Shown here: piece by piece, positions 1 to 5,540 of the stretch
How positions within the stretch are numbered: position 1 is the stretch's first letter
Layout: every line of letters starts with the position of its first letter
Assembly (NCBI GenBank): GCA_046046245.1
Contig: JBJOKE010000055.1
Span: 1 to 9,266, forward strand
DNA: 9,266 nt
Source: UBA4615 sp046046245
GTDB taxonomy: Bacteria; Pseudomonadota; Gammaproteobacteria; Burkholderiales; Burkholderiaceae_E
Reading direction: 5' to 3'
The notes under the pieces: model-generated
Database searches by the model: none
What the model was told of the DNA's origin: nothing
The model's input: the letters and a program-made list of their open reading frames with translations, nothing else
Program-made: the position numbers and the translations under genes

Positions 1-220
1 CGTCGGGCAGCCGGGACTGGAAGATCGTGGTGGCCGGCGTGCCCTCGACGGCGCGGCCGGCGCGCTGCACCGCGTCGGCACCGACGGCCCGGCCACCGCC
101 CACGATCGCGTTCGGTCCCGACACACCCGCCGCCGGCTGCACCGCTCCGACCGGCGCCACGGCCGCGGCCAGCACCGCCGCACACCCAGCCGCCTTCGTC
201 ACCCGCCCGAGCACGCCCAT
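1..220 (-). CDS. Unidentified exported protein, N-terminal part only
   Basis: The minus frame from ATG at 220-218 is open to the window edge, giving 73 codons plus one base; the 3' part lies outside. The ATG follows a strong GGAGGGGAGG ribosome binding site at about 6 nt spacing, which fixes the start. Residues 1-26 form a classical signal peptide: a short basic start (R6, K9), an alanine/valine-rich core at about 10-22, and a probable cleavage near VGA-VQ at 26/27. The mature start is rich in Gly, Ala and Val and ends at the edge in TTIFQSRLPD. I do not recognise the family. It lies 110 bp downstream of the radical SAM gene on the same strand, behind its own candidate promoter, so it need not be in that operon. 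Export is well supported; function is unknown. Confidence 0.75.
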   Translation of the reverse strand, partial: MGVLGRVTKAAGCAAVLAAAVAPVGAVQPAAGVSGPNAIVGGGRAVGADAVQRAGRAVEGTPATTIFQSRLPD

Positions 221-232
221 CGCAGCCTCCCC

Positions 233-251
233 TCCGACACGCGGTGTCGGA
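233..251 (-). repeat. Inverted repeat (8-bp stem, 3-nt loop) abutting the ribosome binding site
   Basis: On the minus strand TCCGACAC-CGC-GTGTCGGA forms a perfect 8-bp stem, and its 3' arm runs directly into the GGGGAGG of the ribosome binding site of the gene starting at 220. It could fold in the leader RNA and affect access to the Shine-Dalgarno sequence, or act as a DNA operator. It is not followed by a T tract, so it does not look like an intrinsic terminator. The repeat is seen directly; the role is inferred. Confidence 0.5.
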
Positions 252-261
252 AAACTTAACA

Positions 262-277
262 CCCTGATTTTTCAGGG
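262..277 (-). repeat. AT-rich inverted repeat CCCTGA-AAAA-TCAGGG
   Basis: A perfect 6-bp inverted repeat with a four-base loop sits in the only clearly AT-rich patch of the left intergenic gap (about 246-293). On the minus strand it lies 53 nt after the radical SAM stop and is followed by TGTTAAGTTTT. It could be a weak terminator for that gene, or an operator or leader hairpin for the exported-protein gene at 220. The stem is short and the T tract interrupted, so neither role is certain. Confidence 0.45.
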
Positions 278-287
278 AGTTTCGTCG

Positions 288-315
288 ATTCTAGCCGCTG
301 CGCGGCGGAACACAA
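288..315 (-). promoter_or_regulatory. Candidate sigma-70 promoter for the exported-protein gene
   Basis: On the minus strand TTGTGT (315-310) is followed after 16 nt by TAGAAT (293-288), a 5/6 match to the -10 consensus. The -35 matches only 3/6. Transcription would begin near 281, leaving a leader of about 60 nt that contains both inverted repeats at 262-277 and 233-251 before the ATG at 220. The position just after the radical SAM stop codon is sensible, but this is pattern matching only. Confidence 0.3.
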
Positions 316-330
316 GGGATTCCACCCGGG

Positions 331-1473
331 TCAGAACAGCGAGCCCTGGACGGAGACGGGCGCGCCCGGGCATGGATCGGACGGCGGGTCGGCGCGTCGG
401 CCGCTTCCCCTCGCGGCCGCCGGCCCCGGCGGCGGCACGAACAGGTCCGTGCGCAGCGACGGCCGCTGCGCATCGAGCCCGAGCCGGCGTGCGCGGGCGC
501 GGAACCGCATCCGGATCATGTCCGCCCAGGGTCCCTGCCCCTTCATCCGCCAGCCGAAGCGCGGATCGTTGTCGCGCCCGCCGCGCATCTCGCGCAACCG
601 CGCGACCACCCGAGCCCGCCGCTCGGGGAGGTGTTCGCCCAGCCAGTCGTGGAAGACCGGGACCAGCTCGTTCGGCAGGCGCAGCACGACGTAGTTCGCG
701 AAGCTCGCGCCGGCGTCCCGGGCGGCCTCGAGGATCGCCTCGATCTCGGGCTCGTTGACGAACGGGATCACCGGCGCGAGCGACACGCCGACCGGCACGC
801 CGGCGGCGGCGATCCGGCGGATCGTCTCGAGGCGTCGCCACGGCGCCGGCGCACGCGGCTCGAGGGTCCGCGACAGCGCCGGATCGAGCGTGGTCACGGT
901 GACCATCGCATGCACGAGCCCGTCGGCGGCCATCGGCGCGAGCAGGTCGAGGTCGCGCTCGACGCCGGCGGACTTCGTGACGAGCGACAGCGGATGGCGC
1001 GCACGGGCCAGCACCTCGAGGCAGCCGCGCGTCAGCCGCAGCCGCCGCTCCACCGGCTGCCAGGCATCGGTGACCGCGCCGACCGCGATCGGATCCGGCC
1101 GGTACCCTCGCGCGGCGAGCTCGGCATGGAGCAGCGCCGGCGCCTGCAGCTTCGCGAACAGCTTCGTCTCGAAGTCCAGGCCCGGCGACAGCCCGAGATA
1201 GGCGTGCCCGGGGCGCGCGTAGCAGTAGACGCAGCCGTGCTCGCAGCTGCGGTACGGATTGATCGACTGGTCGAAGCCGATGTCGGGCGAACGGTTGCGC
1301 GAGACGATCGAGCGGGCCGCGTCGGGCACGACGTTGGTCACCGGCTCTGGCGGCGCGTCGTCGTCGGCCGGCCAACCGTCGTCGACGCGCTCCCGGAGGT
1401 CCGCCTCGAAGCGACCCGCCGGACTCGAGACCGCCCCCCTCCCCTTCCTGACGACCGTGACCGGCTGCAGCAT
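331..1473 (-). CDS. PA0069-family radical SAM protein (SplB-related)
   Basis: This 380-aa protein carries a radical SAM cluster motif, CEHGCVYCYAR, with cysteines 77, 81 and 84 (CxxxCxxC) that bind a 4Fe-4S cluster used to cleave S-adenosylmethionine. The N-terminal KGRGA...GRFE motif (residues 10-23), the NRSPDIGFDQSINPYR block (60-75), the VTDAWQPVER block (134-143) and the WRMKGQGPW segment (308-316) match the PA0069 family, which is related to spore photoproduct lyase SplB. The substrate of this family is not established. The ATG at 1473 follows GAGGAGGG at good spacing. Residues 346-375 are a Pro/Ala/Gly/Arg-rich, probably disordered tail ending in QGSLF (376-380), which resembles a beta sliding-clamp-binding pentapeptide. 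A LexA-type box lies 34-51 nt upstream. Family assignment is firm; a DNA-repair role is my inference from the SplB relationship, the box and the tail. Confidence 0.9.
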   Translation of the reverse strand: MLQPVTVVRKGRGAVSSPAGRFEADLRERVDDGWPADDDAPPEPVTNVVPDAARSIVSRNRSPDIGFDQSINPYRSCEHGCVYCYARPGHAYLGLSPGLDFETKLFAKLQAPALLHAELAARGYRPDPIAVGAVTDAWQPVERRLRLTRGCLEVLARARHPLSLVTKSAGVERDLDLLAPMAADGLVHAMVTVTTLDPALSRTLEPRAPAPWRRLETIRRIAAAGVPVGVSLAPVIPFVNEPEIEAILEAARDAGASFANYVVLRLPNELVPVFHDWLGEHLPERRARVVARLREMRGGRDNDPRFGWRMKGQGPWADMIRMRFRARARRLGLDAQRPSLRTDLFVPPPGPAAARGSGRRADPPSDPCPGAPVSVQGSLF

Positions 1474-1506
1474 CCGCCCTCCTCGCCGCGGACCGATCGC
1501 GGCGAC

Positions 1507-1524
1507 ACTGGATGAATATACAGT
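1507..1524 (-). promoter_or_regulatory. LexA (SOS) box upstream of the radical SAM gene
   Basis: The minus strand reads ACTGTATATTCATCCAGT, that is ACTG-N10-CAGT. It keeps the invariant CTG-N10-CAG core of the E. coli-type LexA operator and most of the preferred AT-rich centre; the only half-site deviation is CCAG in place of ACAG. It fills the short 51-bp gap between the stop of the MFS-acyltransferase gene (1525) and the radical SAM start (1473). A -10-like TATATT (1520-1515) lies inside the box, so LexA binding would block it. No good -35 is visible. Betaproteobacterial LexA recognises this type of box. Confidence 0.65.
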
Positions 1525-3456
1525 CTATCCGGCGGCCGGTGTGGGGGCGTCGGCACGCGGCGGCTCGGCGGCGGCCAGCAGGTCGGCCACCCGGGCACGC
1601 AGTCCCTCGGGCGTGACCTCGGCGGCCGGCACCGGCTCGCCGACGTCGAGCCCCACCGGGCTCAGCAGCCCGCGCCGGAACGGCCGGACCATCGCCCGCC
1701 CGCCCTCGACGCGGGAGAAGAAGCTGCCCCAGAGGTTAGACAGCGCCATCGGCACGACCGGCACCGGATTCGTCGCGAGGATCTTCATCGCGCCGCCGCG
1801 GAATTCGCCGAGCGTGCCGTCGCGGGTGATCACCCCCTCGGGGAAGATCGCGAGCAGGTCGCCGTCGTCGAGCGTCGCGCGCGCGGCCTCGAAGGCGCTC
1901 GCGTAGGTCTCGGGGTCCTCCTTCTGCGAGGCGATCGGGATCGCCTTCGCGAGCCGGAACACCGTGCCCAGCACCGGCGTCGCGAAGATCCGGTGATCCA
2001 TGACGAAGCGGATCGGCCGCGGGCTCGCGCCCATCAGCAGGATCGCGTCGACGAAGCTCACGTGGTTGCAGACCAGCAGCGCCGCGCCCTCCGACGGGAT
2101 CCGTTCGCCGCCGCGGACGCGGAAGCGGTAGATCAGGTTCGCGAGCACCCAGGCGAGGAAACGCAGCAGGTATTCCGGCACGAGCAGGAAGATGTAGGCC
2201 GCGACGACCGCGTTCAGCAGACCGACGACGAGGAAGACCTGCGACAGCGACAGGTCGGCGGCGAGCAGCGCGCCGGTGAGGAGCGCGCTCGCGATCATGA
2301 ACACCGCATTCAGGATGTTGTTCGCCGCGATCACGCGCGCCCGGTGGGTCGGTTCGCAGCGCAGCTGGATCAGCGCGTACATCGGCACGCTGTAGAGGCC
2401 GGCGAAGAGGGCCAGCAGGGCGAGGTCGGCGAGCACGCGCCAGTGCGCGGGGACCGCGAGGAAGGCCGCGACGCCCTGCGTCCCCGCACCGGGCGGCAGG
2501 CCGCGCGTGGCGAGCCACAGGTCGATCGCGAACACCGTCATGCCGAGCGCGCCCAGCGGCACCAGTCCGATCTCGACGTGGCGGTGCGACAGCCGTTCGC
2601 ACAGCAGCGAGCCGGTCGCGATGCCGATCGAGAACACCACGAGCAGCAGCGACGCGACCCGCTCGTCGCCGTGCAGCACGTCGCGCGCGAAGGCCGGGAA
2701 GGTCGACAGGAAGGCCGCGCCGAAGAACCACATCCACGAGATGCCGAGCAGCGATCGGAAGACGACCACGTTGCCGTGCGCGAGCCGCAGGTTGCGCACG
2801 GTCTCGACGAAGGGGTTCCATTCGATGCGCAGCCCCGGGTCCGCCGGCGGGGAAACCGGGATCGCCTGCGAGACCAGGCGGCCGAGCACGGCCACCGCGA
2901 CGCAGCCGGCCGCCGCCCAGCGCGCGCCGGTGTCCGGGATCGAGACCAGCAGGCCGCCGGCGACGTTGCCCAGCAGGATCGCGACGAAGGTGCCCATCTC
3001 GACGACGCCGTTGCCGCCGGTCAGCTCGCGCTCGTCGAGGTGCTGCGGCAGGTAGGCGTACTTCACCGGACCGAACAGCGTCGAGTGCAGCCCCATCAGG
3101 AACACGCAGCCCAGCAGCAGCGGCACGGTCTGCGTCCAGAAGCCCACCGCGGCGATCGCCATGACCGCGATCTCCAGCGACTTCGTGAAGCGCATCAGCC
3201 GCGCCTTGTCGAGCTTGTCGGCGAGCTGGCCGCTGGTGGCCGAGAACAGCAGGAACGGCATGATGAACAGCGCGCCGATCACCAGGCCCGCGAGCGACGG
3301 CGGCAGCCAGTCGACCTGAAGCTGGTAGGTGACCATCACGGTCAACGCGAACTTGAACAGGTTGTCGTTGCCGGCGCCGAGGAACTGCGTCCAGAAGAAC
3401 GGCGCGAATCGGCGCTGGCGCAGCAGCGCGAACTGATTGGGCTGGGCAGCGCTCAA
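1525..3456 (-). CDS. LplT-like MFS transporter fused to a PlsC-type acyltransferase
   Basis: The 643-aa product has two parts. Residues about 5-440 are a major facilitator domain with some 12 hydrophobic segments; the start (QFALLRQRRFAPFFWTQFLG, then NDNLFK) is typical of the LplT lysophospholipid-flippase branch. Residues about 445-620 are a 1-acyl-glycerophosphate acyltransferase domain with the catalytic HxxxxD motif in NHVSFVD (464-470) and the FPEG substrate-binding motif at 538-541. In E. coli, LplT flips lysophospholipids inward and the separate Aas protein re-acylates them; here the acyltransferase is fused but Aas's acyl-ACP synthetase domain is absent, so the acyl donor must be made elsewhere. 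The frame is open up to 3615, but the extra 53 residues are Arg/Pro-rich and unlike the family. TTG at 3456-3454, preceded by GAGGTG, restores the normal N terminus. Likely an inner-membrane protein of phospholipid remodelling; exact substrate inferred. Confidence 0.87.
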   Translation of the reverse strand: MSAAQPNQFALLRQRRFAPFFWTQFLGAGNDNLFKFALTVMVTYQLQVDWLPPSLAGLVIGALFIMPFLLFSATSGQLADKLDKARLMRFTKSLEIAVMAIAAVGFWTQTVPLLLGCVFLMGLHSTLFGPVKYAYLPQHLDERELTGGNGVVEMGTFVAILLGNVAGGLLVSIPDTGARWAAAGCVAVAVLGRLVSQAIPVSPPADPGLRIEWNPFVETVRNLRLAHGNVVVFRSLLGISWMWFFGAAFLSTFPAFARDVLHGDERVASLLLVVFSIGIATGSLLCERLSHRHVEIGLVPLGALGMTVFAIDLWLATRGLPPGAGTQGVAAFLAVPAHWRVLADLALLALFAGLYSVPMYALIQLRCEPTHRARVIAANNILNAVFMIASALLTGALLAADLSLSQVFLVVGLLNAVVAAYIFLLVPEYLLRFLAWVLANLIYRFRVRGGERIPSEGAALLVCNHVSFVDAILLMGASPRPIRFVMDHRIFATPVLGTVFRLAKAIPIASQKEDPETYASAFEAARATLDDGDLLAIFPEGVITRDGTLGEFRGGAMKILATNPVPVVPMALSNLWGSFFSRVEGGRAMVRPFRRGLLSPVGLDVGEPVPAAEVTPEGLRARVADLLAAAEPPRADAPTPAAG

Positions 3457-3646
3457 GCGGCACCTCGGTCGGTGGTTCGGTCGGCGGAACGCGGGACGGG
3501 CGGGTCGGCGGGTCGATCGGGCAGGCGGACGGCGCGGCGGTCGGACGACGCGTCCGTGGCACCGAGACCGGTGCCGTCGGCCCCCAGGGTCGCGCGGCCA
3601 CCGGCGGCGCGGCACCTCGGGCCGCCCTGCGGGCGAAGGCGGCGGC
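3457..3646. other. 190-bp GC-rich intergenic gap with hairpins
   Basis: This gap separates the DUF2145 stop from the TTG start of the transporter-acyltransferase, both on the minus strand. It contains a perfect 7-bp inverted repeat GGCACCG-AGAC-CGGTGCC (3558-3575) and, next to it, a 5-bp hairpin GGACG-ACG-CGTCC (3543-3555). Near 3470-3520 there are degenerate GGTCGG/GCGGGTCGG iterations. Neither hairpin has a T tract. No convincing promoter is visible at this GC content, although the gap size suggests that the downstream gene has its own promoter or that transcription is attenuated here. Confidence 0.4.
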
Positions 3647-4441
3647 TCAACGCAGTTCCCGGCGCTCGCCGGCCAGCCCGCTGCGGGTCAGCCACTCGAG
3701 CACGGAGTCGGCGCCGACCGTCTCGATCCGGCCGGCCCAGCGCTTCTCGCCCGGGTGATCGTCGAAGGCGACGTTGGCGCTGCCGATCCGGGCGCCGAGC
3801 CGCGTCAGCGCGTCGACCCGCACCACCGTCGGCGCGTAGCCGCGCAGCTTCAGCGCCGCCTGCGCGCGCTCGCGGTCGGTGGCCGGCGGGTCGCAGGCGG
3901 TGGCGATCGTCTCCAGTACCCACTGGTTCGACTGCTGGTACCGCTGCGCCCACGGATAGGCCACCATCGAGTAGGCCGGCTCGTGCATCCGCAGGGCCGG
4001 CAGGGTCTGAAGCAGCATCGCATGCAGGCGCCGCTGCAGCCCGTCGACGGGCTCCACCCAGGCGGCCGCGTACTCGAACGGATCGTCGAGGAAGAACTGG
4101 CCCAGGCCCTGGCGCCAGATCGCCGCCCGGTCGCTGCCGCAGGTGTTGAGCTTGTGCAGCACGCGCCAGGCGCCGCCCGCGGCGGCATCGCGGTATGCGA
4201 AGCCGAGGTGCGACCAGCGCAGTCCCCAGCGCCGCAGGTCCTGGCCGGCGCGGGCCAGCACGACGACGCCGGCGCGCGAGGCGTCGAGGGTGGCCGCGAG
4301 CCGCTCGGCGAGGCCCATGCCGCGGCCGAACGCGTCGACGTCGGCCGCGCGCGCCTCGCAGTCGCGGCCCGCCCGGGCGGCCGCGTGCGGCAGGCCGATC
4401 AGCGCGGCGGCCGCCGCGCCGACGAACGCGCGCCGCTTCAC
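3647..4441 (-). CDS. Exported DUF2145-family protein
   Basis: The 264-aa product begins with a signal peptide: VKRR, a hydrophobic stretch at about 6-20, and likely cleavage after ARA near residue 24. The body matches the DUF2145 family of betaproteobacteria: LARAGQDLRRWGLRWSHLGF (62-81), the HKLNTCG segment (96-102), GLGQFFLDDPFEY (112-124), and the block ending in MVAYPWAQRYQQSNQWVLE (159-177). Family function is unknown. The SHLGF strand and the later QSNQWVLE helix faintly recall YiiX/YebB-like permuted NlpC/P60 enzymes, but with Asn where a catalytic Cys would sit; this is speculative. C28, C101 and C183 are the only cysteines in the mature part and could form a periplasmic disulfide. 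The GTG start (4441-4439) overlaps the stop of the preceding gene by four bases (GTGA), implying translational coupling. Confidence 0.88.
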   Translation of the reverse strand: MKRRAFVGAAAAALIGLPHAAARAGRDCEARAADVDAFGRGMGLAERLAATLDASRAGVVVLARAGQDLRRWGLRWSHLGFAYRDAAAGGAWRVLHKLNTCGSDRAAIWRQGLGQFFLDDPFEYAAAWVEPVDGLQRRLHAMLLQTLPALRMHEPAYSMVAYPWAQRYQQSNQWVLETIATACDPPATDRERAQAALKLRGYAPTVVRVDALTRLGARIGSANVAFDDHPGEKRWAGRIETVGADSVLEWLTRSGLAGERRELR

Positions 4442-4878
4442 CGTGTCACCCGTTCGTCGTGCAGCAGCGCCCGCCCCAGCTCGTTCGGCACGAAGGCGAT
4501 CGCTCGGCTGCCGGTCGCCAGCAGCAGGCCGGTCGACAGCGCGGTTACGCCGATGACCGCGCCGGTGACCAGCGCCGCTTCGCGCAGCGAGGCCTCGGCC
4601 ACCGTGACCGACGCCCGCGCGCCGTCGGACGCGCGCTCCAGCACGATCACCGTACCCTGGCCGACGGCCTGGATCGACGCGACGGTGAGCACGGCGCCGC
4701 CGACCAGCAGGCCGAGCGGTGCGGCGACCGACAGCGCCACGCCGATCGCGGATGCGGTGCTCGCGTCGCTCGGGCGCGGCGCAGCGGACACCGCCGCGGG
4801 GTGGACGGCCGACGCGAGCGCGGCGGCGAGGACGACGGCGCGCAGCGCCGCGCGGGGGACGGACAGGTCGAGCTTCAT
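4438..4878 (-). CDS. Small exported protein with two hydrophobic segments, function unknown
   Basis: The 146-aa product has a signal peptide (MKLDL, VPRAALR, hydrophobic 12-24, probable cleavage near A32/A33) followed by two hydrophobic helices at about 43-70 and 101-122. Between them, residues 75-96 (GQGTVIVLERASDGARASVT) look like a short beta hairpin. The C terminus (123-146) is polar. I do not recognise a named family. ATG at 4878 is chosen because it follows AAGGAG at 6 nt and begins a good signal peptide. An upstream in-frame ATG at 4932 overlaps the YiaA-type stop as ATGA but would add an 18-residue Val/Pro/Thr-rich extension with no ribosome binding site. The gene is coupled to the DUF2145 gene by a GTGA overlap and lies 50 bp after the YiaA-type gene, so the three probably act together at the envelope. 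Confidence 0.8.
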   Translation of the reverse strand: MKLDLSVPRAALRAVVLAAALASAVHPAAVSAAPRPSDASTASAIGVALSVAAPLGLLVGGAVLTVASIQAVGQGTVIVLERASDGARASVTVAEASLREAALVTGAVIGVTALSTGLLLATGSRAIAFVPNELGRALLHDERVTR

Positions 4879-4928
4879 CGAGGGCTCCTTGCGGGGAACG
4901 GTGACGGGTACGGGAACCGTCGGGACGG

Positions 4929-5435
4929 TCATCGCGCATCCGTGTCGACGTCGGCACGGATGCCGTCCTCGACGCCGGCGATCGCGGCGGCGCGGCTCCG
5001 CGCGACGAGCACCTCCTGGGCGTCACGCAGCGTCTTCGCGAGCGTGAACACCGACGAGACCAGGAACAGCCAGCTCGCACCGAGATACGCCTTGTAGGTC
5101 GGCGAGATCTCCATCCGCACGAGGCCCCAGGCGGTCAGCGAGACGGCGACCGCGAAGCCGCCCCAGACCACCAGCGACCACATCGGCGCCTCCGGTCGCT
5201 TCGCCTCGGCGTCGCGGACGTGCTTGGCGACGACGAAGGCGGCCGAGGTGCAGAACAGGTAGGCCATGAACATGAACGCGCGGTCGAGGTCCTCGCCGGG
5301 GAGCCAGGCGAGGCCGCTGCCGCAGAGCGCGGTGGCGAGACCGAAGGCGGCCCAGACCTGGACCTTCCAGGCGCGGGTGTCTTCACGGGGAACGGCGGGA
5401 ACGGTACGCATCGCTTCGACGGGTGGGTTGGACAC
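4929..5435 (-). CDS. YiaA/YiaB-type inner membrane protein
   Basis: The 168-aa product contains two copies of a two-helix unit. Unit one spans about 25-77 (transmembrane segments about 26-45 and 54-71, ending AKHVRDAEA) and unit two about 86-140 (segments about 87-106 and 116-133, ending AKTLRDAQE). The repeated AKxxRDAx ending after each helical pair is the hallmark of the yiaAB two-helix domain; no biochemical function is established for it. The C-terminal 25 residues are acidic and probably cytoplasmic. The start is uncertain: GTG at 5435 has only a distant GGAG, while ATG at 5411 (MRTVPAVPRE) has a weak GAAG at 3 nt; both leave all helices intact. It is the first gene of the exported-protein unit and is divergent from the XRE regulator across a repeat-rich control region. 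Confidence 0.83.
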   Translation of the reverse strand: MSNPPVEAMRTVPAVPREDTRAWKVQVWAAFGLATALCGSGLAWLPGEDLDRAFMFMAYLFCTSAAFVVAKHVRDAEAKRPEAPMWSLVVWGGFAVAVSLTAWGLVRMEISPTYKAYLGASWLFLVSSVFTLAKTLRDAQEVLVARSRAAAIAGVEDGIRADVDTDAR

Positions 5436-5463
5436 GGGCCGAACGCTACGGCTCCGCCACCGT

Positions 5464-5525
5464 CGGTATCAACCTGTATCCGACATGTCGCTCCATGACC
5501 GACTTTCGGTATCATCCTGCGATAC
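5464..5525. promoter_or_regulatory. Candidate operators between the divergent YiaA-type and XRE genes
   Basis: CGGTATCAACCTG (5464-5476) and CGGTATCATCCTG (5507-5519) are direct repeats identical at 12 of 13 positions, 43 bp apart, which is close to four helical turns. The second copy runs into GATAC (5521-5525), giving an inverted repeat GTATC-N7-GATAC; the first copy is followed by another GTATC (5476-5480). Between them lies a perfect 10-bp palindrome CGACATGTCG (5481-5490). This density of symmetric elements in a divergent promoter region suits binding by the adjacent XRE protein, with autoregulation and control of the YiaA unit. The repeats are seen directly; the bound protein is inferred. 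Confidence 0.5.
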
Positions 5526-5540
5526 TTCACGGAGCCAACG

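Noticed and set aside
180..220. Possible lipobox (AAGC) in the left-edge secreted protein
   Set aside because: The cysteine comes at residue 13, before the hydrophobic core rather than after it, and the -3 residue is not Leu-like; a normal signal peptide fits better.
3457..3615. 53-residue N-terminal extension of the MFS-acyltransferase
   Set aside because: It is Arg/Pro-rich, lacks a ribosome binding site and precedes the normal family start; TTG at 3456 with GAGGTG fits better.
1993..4149. Very long plus-strand open frame (718 codons)
   Set aside because: It runs antisense to two well-supported minus-strand genes, its product is Arg/Gln/His/Glu-rich with no family features, and long shadow frames are expected at this GC content.
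4892..4921. GGAAC...CGTC resembling an ECF-sigma promoter
   Set aside because: The spacing is about 18 nt rather than 16 and it points along the plus strand, antisense to the operon, with no gene to serve.
4879..4932. Upstream ATG start for the small exported protein, overlapping the previous stop as ATGA
   Set aside because: It would place an 18-residue Val/Pro-rich stretch before a good signal peptide and has no ribosome binding site, whereas ATG at 4878 has AAGGAG.
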